From Bacteroidota bacterium (lineage in GTDB: Bacteria; Bacteroidota; Bacteroidia; Bacteroidales; Bacteroidaceae), in assembly GCA_023426145.1 (NCBI GenBank), contig JAFABG010000010.1:1-27694 (forward strand): a stretch of DNA of 27,694 nt. Direction: 5' to 3'. A program made the translations under genes and the position numbers. The notes below the pieces were generated by a model. It saw nothing but the letters and a program-made list of their open reading frames with translations. It searched no databases and had not been told where the DNA came from. This document shows, piece by piece, positions 7,846-17,400 of the stretch (position 1 is the stretch's first letter; each line of letters begins with the position of its first letter).

Positions 7846-10800
7846 ATGAATTCACGCTTTTCAATTTATGTAGTATGTTTATTGCTTATTTCCTCTTTTA
7901 TTTCGTGTACCGATATGGTACCTACAAGGGAGGTTCGGCTTATTGACTCGCTGAATGGAAAGGCTTATTCATACCGTTATCGTAATTTAGATTCTTCTTT
8001 TCAGTTTGCACAGAAAGCTTATAATCAAGTTAACTTTTATAAATCAGGGAAAGCAGAAGCAGCAAATAACTTAGGTTTTTATGCTTTCATGAAAATGGAT
8101 TTTGATCAAGCTGAAAAATATCATAAAGAGGTTTATAAGTTAACAAAGAATGAACTCGAGCTTTTAATTGCAGACATTGGATTGATGAAGATCTGTCAGC
8201 GTACTGCATTTAATAAAGAATTCTATGACTATAGAAATAGCGCACTTAGGCGTATGAAACGCATTCGTGAGGAAAGTGATTTGTTTGCTGATCGTCACGA
8301 AACACTTCGATTAAACTATGCGTTCACTGAGTTTTATATTGTATCTTCGATTTATTATTTTTATCTTCAGCAAAGGCAAGAAGCTATTGTATCTATTGAA
8401 AATATTCAGGAGGACAAAGCGCTTGCCGATACCAACCAGCTGCTTTACTACCATTATATAAAAGGTTCTACTGCTTTAGTGGATGCTAAATCTCCTGATG
8501 AAATAAAACTTCGTGAGTTTGACGAACTCTATTTTACGTGGGAAGTTGCTCTGCAGAGTAATCACCTTTATTTTGAAGGGAATGGGTTGCAGGGACTTTC
8601 TAATTTAATGGTTTCTCCTACGAACTTTGAGTTTTATAAAACTAGGCGGATGCATGCCTTGACTCAATTCAATCTTCCAGTTGATTCCTTGTTCCCTTTG
8701 CGCTTAGCACAACTTTCATTGAAGAAATTTCAAGCGTACAATGACTTATATCAGATAGCTGGTGCATACGTTTCGATTGGCAAGTATTTAAATGCCCATG
8801 GGCGTTATTCAGAGGCTTTAGATACTTTGTCAAAAGCGTTGGAATGTGTCAATCAACACCATATATTATATTATCATCATGACACTGACACGCTTGACCA
8901 GCTATACCCTTTTGTTGAGGGGGACACCATTTATACCGGAGTTCCTTGGATAGGAAAGGAGAACATAAAAACAGTTCCTGAATGGATTTCGCGAATCCGT
9001 GACCAGCTAAGTGTTTCATATGCTGGACTTGGACTGAAACATGCTTCAGATTATAATCGAAATATTTATCTAGATATTTTAAATAGCACTCGTCAGGATA
9101 AAGAACTAGAGAGTCGTTATTTGTCTTTAGAAGCTGGTTCAAAACAAGTTTCAGTAGTCCTTTCATTGGTCATTGTCGGTCTGATATTAGTCATCATTCT
9201 TTGGTGGTTTTTAAATAAGCGCTCTAAGATTCGAAATCGTTTGGATATGGAACGGTTACAGAGAATTTTAGCGCTTTGTAGGGATATAACCTCTCGTATT
9301 CCTATGGATATTCCTCTAATTCAACAAGGGCTTGATCAATTGTTTGGAGATGGACGAGTGATTTTAGAAATGAATGCGGAGAATAAAGCGGTACTCACTC
9401 CATTACATCGTTTAAGTAGAGAAGAAAAAGCATTAGTAAATGTACTAAATCCATATATAGAGTGGGCTATTGATAATGAGCAAATGGTAGCCGCTTTAAG
9501 CGATGAACGCATTCAATTAGAAAAACAGCGATATATTTACGAGCAACACATTGCTACTAATAAACGTCAGAATTTAGTAAAGAAGGCTTGTTTAGCTATT
9601 GTGAATGGAATCAACCCTTTTATAGATCGTATATTAAATGAAGTTCATAAACTAACAGATAAAGGATACATTACTGATGAAACAATAAAGAAGGAGAAAT
9701 ATCAATATATTGATGAATTGGTATCTACAATTAATGAATATAATGATATTCTTGCGCTATGGATAAAAATGAAGCAAGGTACGCTTAGCTTAAATATTGA
9801 AACGTTCAGCCTGAACGATCTGTTTGAACTTCTGGGCAAAGGGCGCCGTGCTTTTGAAATGAAGAAACAGCAGCTAGAGATTGAACCTACTAATGCTATG
9901 GTGAAGGCTGATAGAGCGTTAACCCTATTTATGATTAATACTTTAGCAGAGAATGCTCGTAAATATACTGGAGAAGGCGGAACAATCAAAATCAGTGCAC
10001 ATGCTACAGATAGCTATGTTGAGATCTCAGTAGAAGATAACGGCAGAGGGATTTCAGATGAAGATATTGCTCGTATTATTGGTGAAAAAGTCTACGATTC
10101 TCGTATTATAGGAATGAAAGATGCGCCCGATCCAGATAATTTAAAAGTGAATAAGGGGAGTGGGTTCGGATTAATGAATTGTAAAGGGATTATTGAAAAA
10201 TACAAGAAGACAAACGATTTGTTTAAAGTCTGTGTTTTCAATATTGATAGTAAACCAGGAAAGGGCAGTCGCTTTTATTTCCGTTTACCTTTAGGAGTAC
10301 GTAAGATGTTCGGCATCTTACTTTGTTTGATGTTGCCTTTTGGTTTGTCATCTTGTTTTCATGAATCGCTTCCTTCGTCGACGGAAAATGATGATTCTAA
10401 TCTATCCATAACAGACTCCACTTATGAAGACTTATTAGATTCAGCATCTGATTATGCTAATGCTGCTTACTACTCAAATGTAGACGAAAATTATGAAAAA
10501 GCTTTGCAGTATATTGATTCGGCAATGGTCTTGCTTAATCAACACTATAAGAAGTATACTCGTTCTGAGACGCCCCACCAATATATGAAATTAGTAGGCG
10601 AGGGAGTTCCTGCTGAATTGGTATGGTGGAATGAACTATTTGATTCAGACTACCACGTTATTCTGGACATCAGAAATGAAGCAGCTGTTGCTTTTTTGGC
10701 ATTAAAGCAGATCGATGCATATAATTATAATAATGCTGCATTCACCGATTTATATAAAGTTCAAGGAGAAGATCAGACATTAGAGGGATTTTGCCGGCAA

Positions 10801-12159
10801 TTGGAGCGTTCAAATACAAACAAAACAGTTGGAATCATACTTTGCTTTATATTGTTGATCGTTTCATTAGTGGGCTATTATTTTCTATATTACAGGAAAA
10901 TGCTACATAACCGTCTGAATCTGGAGCAAGTACTTGAAATCAATAAGAAAGTTTTTGCGGCTTCATTAGTTCGGTCTCATCCTCAAGAAAATGAAGAAGC
11001 CTTGCAGAGAGAAGAAAATACTCTTAAAGAAATTCCTCAGCGGATTGTAAATGAAGCTTTTGGATCATTAAATGAGTTGCTAACGATACAGTTAATGGGA
11101 ATTGCTGTATATAACGAAACAACACACCGGTTGGAATATGCTTCTTGTCCTAGCCAAGAGATGCCAGAAATCGTACAGCGATGTTTCGATCTTGGAGAAT
11201 ATTTGGAAGAAATTAATATTCAGGCTATACCGTTATTAGTTGAAGCTGGAGCCGAACATCAATGCGTTGGTGTCCTTTATCTAGAGCGTAGAGAAGATGC
11301 TGTACAAGAAACCGATCGCCTCCTGTTTGAGCTAGTAGCTCGTTACGTATCCATTGTAGTGTTCAATGCCGTAGTTAAGTTAGCAACGAAATACCGGGAT
11401 ATTGAATCAGCTCATGAAGAGGCACGTCGGGCTTCTTGGGAAGACAGTATGCTTCACGTACAAAACATGGTTCTTGATAATTGCCTTTCAACGATAAAGC
11501 ATGAAACTATTTATTATCCGAATAAGATCAAGCAAATTGTAGGTCGATTAAATGCACAAACTCTCACAGAAAAGGAGGAGAGTGAAGCAGTAGATGCCAT
11601 CACCGAATTGATAGAGTATTACAAAGGTATTTTTACCATTCTAAGTTCATGCGCTTCCAGACAATTGGAAGAAGTCACTTTTCGTAGGGCTACCATTCAT
11701 GTACAAGAACTGATGGATGCTGCTGAAAAATACTTTAGGAAAGCATCAAAAAATCGAATGTCAAGATTGGAATTGATCATTGAATCCATAGATGCTAAAG
11801 TGATTGGAGATAGTAATCAGCTACGTTTTCTTTTAGAGAACCTGATTGATGAAGCATTGACTTTCGATGAAGAAGGAATCATACGATTGCAGGCCTTTAA
11901 AGATAAAGAATATATTCGCTTCCTATTCACTGACACAAGGCGCGAAAAAAGCTTGCAAGAATTGAATCAGCTATTTTATCCAAACTTAAAGCGGATGACC
12001 TCTGGTGAGAAGGGAGAGTTGAAAGGCACAGAATACCTCCTATGCAAACAAATCATTCGTGATCATGATGAATTTGCAGGTAGAAGAGGTTGCCGTATTA
12101 ATGCTGAACCGGCCGAAGGTGGGGGATTTACCGTCTACTTCACCCTCCCGAAAAGATAA
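7846..12159 (+). CDS. Double TPR sensor histidine kinase with two complementary kinase modules
   Basis: This 1437-residue membrane sensor reads as two kinases in one chain. Module 1 has a lipoprotein-like signal (FISC, Cys21), a periplasmic helical TPR-type region (about 30-430), a membrane segment (436-457) and a cytoplasmic kinase core. Its ATPase motifs are intact: N-box N703, DNGRG at 731-735, GSGFG at 771-775. At the phosphoacceptor position it has Asn587 (VNGINPF) instead of His. Module 2 starts at Met821 with MFGILLCLMLPFGLSSC, a second lipoprotein-like signal or re-entry segment. It continues with a short periplasmic part, a membrane segment (994-1015), a GAF-like region, and an H-box with His1219-Glu1220. 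Its ATPase domain keeps the N-box Asn, but DNG reads DTR and GxG reads GTE. The fold resembles Bacteroides proteins annotated DUF5112/DUF5113 (from memory). The response regulator starts 31 bases downstream. Cross-module phosphotransfer is inference. Confidence 0.85.
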   Translation: MNSRFSIYVVCLLLISSFISCTDMVPTREVRLIDSLNGKAYSYRYRNLDSSFQFAQKAYNQVNFYKSGKAEAANNLGFYAFMKMDFDQAEKYHKEVYKLTKNELELLIADIGLMKICQRTAFNKEFYDYRNSALRRMKRIREESDLFADRHETLRLNYAFTEFYIVSSIYYFYLQQRQEAIVSIENIQEDKALADTNQLLYYHYIKGSTALVDAKSPDEIKLREFDELYFTWEVALQSNHLYFEGNGLQGLSNLMVSPTNFEFYKTRRMHALTQFNLPVDSLFPLRLAQLSLKKFQAYNDLYQIAGAYVSIGKYLNAHGRYSEALDTLSKALECVNQHHILYYHHDTDTLDQLYPFVEGDTIYTGVPWIGKENIKTVPEWISRIRDQLSVSYAGLGLKHASDYNRNIYLDILNSTRQDKELESRYLSLEAGSKQVSVVLSLVIVGLILVIILWWFLNKRSKIRNRLDMERLQRILALCRDITSRIPMDIPLIQQGLDQLFGDGRVILEMNAENKAVLTPLHRLSREEKALVNVLNPYIEWAIDNEQMVAALSDERIQLEKQRYIYEQHIATNKRQNLVKKACLAIVNGINPFIDRILNEVHKLTDKGYITDETIKKEKYQYIDELVSTINEYNDILALWIKMKQGTLSLNIETFSLNDLFELLGKGRRAFEMKKQQLEIEPTNAMVKADRALTLFMINTLAENARKYTGEGGTIKISAHATDSYVEISVEDNGRGISDEDIARIIGEKVYDSRIIGMKDAPDPDNLKVNKGSGFGLMNCKGIIEKYKKTNDLFKVCVFNIDSKPGKGSRFYFRLPLGVRKMFGILLCLMLPFGLSSCFHESLPSSTENDDSNLSITDSTYEDLLDSASDYANAAYYSNVDENYEKALQYIDSAMVLLNQHYKKYTRSETPHQYMKLVGEGVPAELVWWNELFDSDYHVILDIRNEAAVAFLALKQIDAYNYNNAAFTDLYKVQGEDQTLEGFCRQLERSNTNKTVGIILCFILLIVSLVGYYFLYYRKMLHNRLNLEQVLEINKKVFAASLVRSHPQENEEALQREENTLKEIPQRIVNEAFGSLNELLTIQLMGIAVYNETTHRLEYASCPSQEMPEIVQRCFDLGEYLEEINIQAIPLLVEAGAEHQCVGVLYLERREDAVQETDRLLFELVARYVSIVVFNAVVKLATKYRDIESAHEEARRASWEDSMLHVQNMVLDNCLSTIKHETIYYPNKIKQIVGRLNAQTLTEKEESEAVDAITELIEYYKGIFTILSSCASRQLEEVTFRRATIHVQELMDAAEKYFRKASKNRMSRLELIIESIDAKVIGDSNQLRFLLENLIDEALTFDEEGIIRLQAFKDKEYIRFLFTDTRREKSLQELNQLFYPNLKRMTSGEKGELKGTEYLLCKQIIRDHDEFAGRRGCRINAEPAEGGGFTVYFTLPKR

Positions 12160-12190
12160 AGAAACACATAAAAGTTATTAGATAAGTAAA

Positions 12191-12919
12191 ATGGAAGAAC
12201 AGAAATTTAAAGTTATTATTGTTGAAGATGTGAAATTGGAACTGAAAGGTACCGAAGAGATATTCCGTCATGAAATACCTAATGCAGAAGTGATTGGCAC
12301 AGCTATGACCGAAAGTGAATTTTGGCCATTGATGGAAGCTCAATTGCCCGATTTAGTTTTGCTGGACCTAGGCTTAGGAGGTTCAACTACAATTGGTGTC
12401 GATATTTGTCGAAACATCTTCAAACGTTATAAAGGAGTTCGAGTTTTAATTTTCACAGGTGAGATTCTAAACGAGAAGTTATGGGTAGATGTATTGAATG
12501 CAGGTGCCGATGGTATTATTCTTAAAACGGGGGAGCTGTTGACTAAAACTGACGTACAGGCAGTGATGGATGGGAAAAAGCTCGTATTTAATTATCCTAT
12601 TTTGGAAAAAATAGTTGATCGTTTCAAGAAATCTGTGTTTAATGATACAAAGCGTCAAGAGGCAGTCATTAATTACGATATTGATGAGTACGATGAGCGC
12701 TTCCTTCGCCATTTAGCTTTAGGATACACGAAAGATATGATAGCCAATCTGAAAGGAATGCCTTTCGGCGTTAAGTCATTAGAAAAACGGCAAAATGATC
12801 TGATAGGACGACTTTTCTCCAATGGAGAGCGGGTAGGGGTAAATGCCACTCGTCTTGCTGTTCGTGCATTAGAATTACGTATTATTGATTTAGATAATCT
12901 AGAAGCTGACGAAGAATAA
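12191..12919 (+). CDS. Response regulator with C-terminal LuxR-like helix-turn-helix
   Basis: This 242-residue cytoplasmic regulator has an N-terminal receiver domain (about 5-125) with acidic pair E12/D13, phosphoacceptor D59 (LLDLGLGG), T89 and K112 (ILKTGE). All the key receiver residues are present. A linker region leads to a C-terminal domain (about 165-235). There LRHLALGYTKDMIANLKG followed by KSLEKRQNDLIGRLF resembles a diverged LuxR/GerE helix-turn-helix, so DNA binding is likely. It lies 31 bases after the double kinase and 12 bases before the transporter, so it is the natural partner of the kinase. Its target genes are unknown; the adjacent transporter and its own operon are first candidates. 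Confidence 0.88.
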   Translation: MEEQKFKVIIVEDVKLELKGTEEIFRHEIPNAEVIGTAMTESEFWPLMEAQLPDLVLLDLGLGGSTTIGVDICRNIFKRYKGVRVLIFTGEILNEKLWVDVLNAGADGIILKTGELLTKTDVQAVMDGKKLVFNYPILEKIVDRFKKSVFNDTKRQEAVINYDIDEYDERFLRHLALGYTKDMIANLKGMPFGVKSLEKRQNDLIGRLFSNGERVGVNATRLAVRALELRIIDLDNLEADEE

Positions 12920-12931
12920 AAATAGGCACTG

Positions 12932-14386
12932 ATGAAGACGAAATGGCGTATACTACATCCTGCAACGATGTTCCTTCTGCTCACAATGGCGGTGGTTTTT
13001 CTTTCGTGGATATGTGACATCTACGGATTAAAAGTCAGTCTTCCGCAGTCGGGTGAAGATATACGAGTTCAAAGTTTGTTAAGCCCCGAAGGTATTCGTT
13101 GGTGGTTAAGGAACGCCATCAAGAATTTTACAGGATTTGCTCCGTTAGGAATGGTTATCATTGCTATGTTTGGACTCGGAGTAGCCCAACATTCCGGCTT
13201 TATAGATGCATGTATACGTTTAGGGGTTGGAGATCGGAAAGAGAAGAGAAAAATAATCTTGTGGGTCATTATTCTGGGACTACTTTCAAATGCAATTGGT
13301 GATGGTGGATATATTATTCTGCTTCCGATCGCAGCAATGCTCTTTCAATGGGTGGGGCTTCACCCCATAGCTGGAATAGTCACAGCCTATGTTTCTGTAG
13401 CGTGTGGATATAGTGCTAACATTGTTTTAAGTACAGTAGACCCTCTTTTGGCGCACACCACTCAAGAAGCAGCATTATCTTTAATGGGGTATCAAGGGAA
13501 TACCGAGCCTCTGTGCAATTACTTCTTTATGAGTGCTTCTACAGTAGTGATTACTGCAATTGTATATTGGGTTACTTGTCGATGGCTACTTCCCACCTTG
13601 GGTAAATATGAAGGAGATATGCAGGTAGAAGCTTACCGTCCTTTATCTCGTAAAGAGAGACGTGCGCTGATCATAGCACTTGTAGTAGCAGGATTATATA
13701 TAGGCCTTATCCTGTGGCTTACATTTTCCTCTTATGGTATTCTTCGTGGAGTTAATGGTGGGTTGATGCACTCGCCATTTATAGCAGGTATTTTGTTTCT
13801 TCTTTCTTTAGGTGCTGGCTTGACAGGGTTATCTTATGGATTTGGTTCAGGTCGTTATCGTACGGATAAAGATGTGATTGAAGGACTAACTCAGCCCATC
13901 AAGCTTTTGAGTGTGTATTTTGTCATAGCATTTTTTGCCGCCCAAATGTTTGCCTGTTTTGAGTACTCTCACTTAGATAAATGCCTTGCCATCATGGGAG
14001 CCGATCTGCTTTCCTCTTTTGAATCGACCCCATTATCTGCGCTTAGCTTATTTATATTGTTCACAGCATTTATTAATTTGATCATGGTTTCTGCTACATC
14101 AAAGTGGGCATTCATGTCTTTCATTTTCATCCCCATGTTTGCGCAGATGGGCATTTCGCCGGATATCACACAGTGTGCTTTTCGTATAGGCGACAGCTCT
14201 ACGAACGCGATAACCCCTTTCTTATTTTATATGCCTCTTGTTTTGACATACATGCGTCAATATGACAAGCAAATTACGTATGTGTCCTTGCTAAAATATA
14301 CGTGGAGATATTCATTATTCATCTTAATAGCGTGGATCTTGTTATTTATCGTTTGGTACTTGTTGAGGATACCAATGGGGTTGTAA
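12932..14386 (+). CDS. AbgT-family transporter
   Basis: This 484-residue inner-membrane protein has many hydrophobic segments, beginning at residues 12-30. The NFTGFAPLGMVIIAMFGLGVAQ stretch (about 65-86) is a hallmark of the AbgT family. AbgT imports p-aminobenzoyl-glutamate in E. coli; other members (MtrF, YdaH) export sulfonamides, so direction and substrate are open. No M20 peptidase of the AbgA/AbgB type is beside it. The gene follows the response regulator by 12 bases and ends before a strong bidirectional terminator, so it is the last gene of the kinase-regulator operon. That suggests its level, or its substrate, is tied to the signal sensed by the double kinase. Confidence 0.87.
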   Translation: MKTKWRILHPATMFLLLTMAVVFLSWICDIYGLKVSLPQSGEDIRVQSLLSPEGIRWWLRNAIKNFTGFAPLGMVIIAMFGLGVAQHSGFIDACIRLGVGDRKEKRKIILWVIILGLLSNAIGDGGYIILLPIAAMLFQWVGLHPIAGIVTAYVSVACGYSANIVLSTVDPLLAHTTQEAALSLMGYQGNTEPLCNYFFMSASTVVITAIVYWVTCRWLLPTLGKYEGDMQVEAYRPLSRKERRALIIALVVAGLYIGLILWLTFSSYGILRGVNGGLMHSPFIAGILFLLSLGAGLTGLSYGFGSGRYRTDKDVIEGLTQPIKLLSVYFVIAFFAAQMFACFEYSHLDKCLAIMGADLLSSFESTPLSALSLFILFTAFINLIMVSATSKWAFMSFIFIPMFAQMGISPDITQCAFRIGDSSTNAITPFLFYMPLVLTYMRQYDKQITYVSLLKYTWRYSLFILIAWILLFIVWYLLRIPMGL

Positions 14387-14413
14387 TTCATAATCCATAG
14401 ATTTCACATAATA

Positions 14414-14452
14414 AAAAAGCCACCTCCAGCGTAAATGCTGAGGTGGCTTTTT
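14414..14452. terminator. Bidirectional terminator
   Basis: AAAAAGCCACCTCCAGC (14414-14430) pairs with GCTGAGGTGGCTTTTT (14437-14452), with one bulged C and a six-base loop. A-run and T-run flanks make it work on both strands. It serves the AbgT gene on plus and the glycoside hydrolase operon on minus, whose stop codons lie 27 and 23 bases away. Confidence 0.9.
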
Positions 14453-14475
14453 ACATTCAATCCGCAAGTCTTGTT

Positions 14476-17400
14476 TTAGAATTGCTTGGGGTCTATTTTA
14501 GCATACTTAATCCGTTGGCGACGCCATGTATATATAGCATGCAATATTCCGTCTTTACCTTGAATGATACTAGGGTATGAATATTGGCTTATAGGACTAT
14601 CCTCTAAGGTCAAAACCGTTTTCCAGTGAATACCATCTTCTGATATAGCTACGCAGAGAGGAGTTCGTGGCCCTTTAGGAGTACCAGGTAGTGTTGCAAA
14701 GTTATTGTAGATAAGAGCATGTCTACCGTCGCTCATTGTTACTGCATCAGTACCTGAGTTGTTGTTGGGGACATCTAAAAGCGTTACTTTGCTCCATGAA
14801 TCACCATTATCATTACTCCATGCCGTAGCAATTTGTCCATTTCTTGTCCGACACAGAACCTGCAATTTCCCATTCTTGTGTTTCAGAATGCTAGGTTGAA
14901 TTGCGTAAATTGGTTTAGCTCCTTCGCCTTTGATTGCTTCTCCCGCTTCTTGATCATCCACAATCTTTCCACCTTTCAGGCGATTTTGAGTAGGGATAGA
15001 AAGTTCCGCATCTAGAGGACCAACCATCTTCCAATTTTTGCCTTTGTCATCAGATATCTCGAAATGAATGCGCCAACCCTCATTACCTTCTGTGCTTGAC
15101 GGACAAATGATACGTCCATTAATGAATTCCGGCTTGTTTTTGATAGGGCCAAGGAATCCTTTCGGCAATGGTTCTCTTTTGCTCCACGTTTTACCTCCAT
15201 CCTTGGAGCGAACCAGCCAACCAGTCCAGTCGCTTACTTTCAAACCAATTTTATAGAATAAAACGAGGTCACCTCCAGGAATCTGGAATAAAACAGGATT
15301 CCAACAAGCTTTACGACGTGCTACCAGTTTGCCTTTTTCATCCTTTACAGGAGTAGTAGTCGAGTCGATACCAGCTAAAAGAGCCTGAGAATCTTTGAGT
15401 GAAAAGACACCGTCAGCTGCAAGTTTAGGAGCTGTCCATTCTTTAGCACCTTTGGGTTTTCGGCAGACCCAAATACAACAATCCGGATTACGTTCTTTTG
15501 TACCACCGAAGAAAGAAGCCACCAAGTCGCCGTTCTTCAATTCAACAATTGTAGCACCGTGGCATTCAGGAAATGAAGATTTCTCATATAGAAATTCATC
15601 GCTTACAATAGCCTTGTTTTTAGTTGGAATATCTACACTGAAGTGATACTTACCCGAACCGATTAACTCTTTTCTACCATCTGGAAGATAGACTTCTCCA
15701 GTTGTGTTAGCTGGTAGTTCAATGTCCCATTCCAAGTGCATGGGCGTTTTTGTCCATTTACTTGTGATTGGTCCATAAATACTTGTATACGAAGCATCAA
15801 CATTACTAAGATCTTGAATATCAAATGCAGGTTGGAAAACGATATGTTTATATCCTGATTTCCAACGATCAGAACGTATACCAGCCAGATTATTGAAGCA
15901 CCAAGGCAACAAATCTCCGAGCAACATAACGTGGTTTCCACTATTCATACCCGGATTAGCCGTATCACCATTCCAAAGTTCCCAGATAGTCGTTGCCCCC
16001 TGTGTTGTCATATACCCCCAAGAAGGATACGTCTTGTTAGTAGCCAAGAGATACGCCACGTCAGCATGTCCTCGGCGAGTTAATTCACGCATCAACCATT
16101 GAGTTCCAATCACACCTGTGCTAATATGTCCCTTATTGGTAGTAATGATTGTAGTTACAGCATTCTTCGCTACTTCCTTAATATACGCTTTTGGAACCAA
16201 TCCGAAGGCTAAAGGTAAGATGTTAGCCGTAACGGTATTATTTCCATAATAGATACTATCCGGATACAAAGTATGACCAGGAACAAGAGAGGTACCTTCT
16301 TTCACATGAAGAAAATGCTCATTGAAGGCATCCTTCATTTTATGTTCCAGATCTCCCCATTCTTGTGCTTCAGCAGTCAATCCTTGAATCGTTGCAAAGC
16401 GGTGCATCAGTTGCAACACTTTGAGATAATACGCAGTGGAAATTAAAGCGCCATCGGTATTGCGAGCAGGGTCTTGGCTATGGATCATCTCAAGAGCTTC
16501 AGGAGGAACACACCAATCTCCATATTTATCTTTAGTTACTATATAATCTTTCGTCATATAATACTCACGAATATGAGATAACCATTTTTTTATAGCTTGA
16601 TAATTGTCTTCTATTGGGCGTTTGTCTCCAAAATTAGTAAACAACATATCACAGATTAATGGAAGCGTTGAAGGCCAAGTTACATTATCAGAGTAATAAT
16701 TCCAATAAGCAGGTGCTACGTCTGGGATACAGCCATCTTCACGTTGCGCTTCACGAATATCGCGTGTCCATTTATTGTACATCGCATAATTATCGAAAAG
16801 TAAGCTTTCTCCCCAAGAACCCATAGCGTGGTCAGCTAGCCAAGGTTGGCGTTCGTTGCGTTGAGGACAGTCAACCGGCATACCTTTGTAGTTGCTTTTG
16901 ATTCCCCAGAATGCATTGCGAACAATTTGGTTCAAAGTTTCGTCCGAACAGTTGAAAGAACCCGTATGGTCCATTTCATCTTCAACCACTTCAGCTACAA
17001 AATCTTCAATCTTAGGTTCCTTGTATCCGGTGATTTCTACATAACGGAAACCGTGATATACAAAGCGAGGCGCCCAAGTTGCTTCTTTAGGTTCGTGTCC
17101 ATTCACAATATAAACATCTGTGCAGCGAGCATCCCTTAAGTTCTTTGTGAAGATTTCCCCGTTCGATTCTAAGCGTTCTGCAAAATGAAGTTTAATACTG
17201 TCGCCAGCTTGACCCTTAATGCGGAATCGTACCCATCCTGCCATGTTTTGGCCAATATCTAAGATATATTTACCTTTTAGCTTTGTGATGGCGATAGGCT
17301 TCAATGTTTGAGTAACCTTCATTCCTGGCATCATCTGTGCACGTAAAGTACCCGATGGAATACTTACCCGTTGGGCAGCCATCCAATTCTGGTCGTTGTA

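Noticed and set aside
15390..15610. True sialidase activity for the C-terminal part of the GH78 protein
   Set aside because: Asp-boxes are present but the FRIP motif is not; Asp-boxes occur in many propellers.
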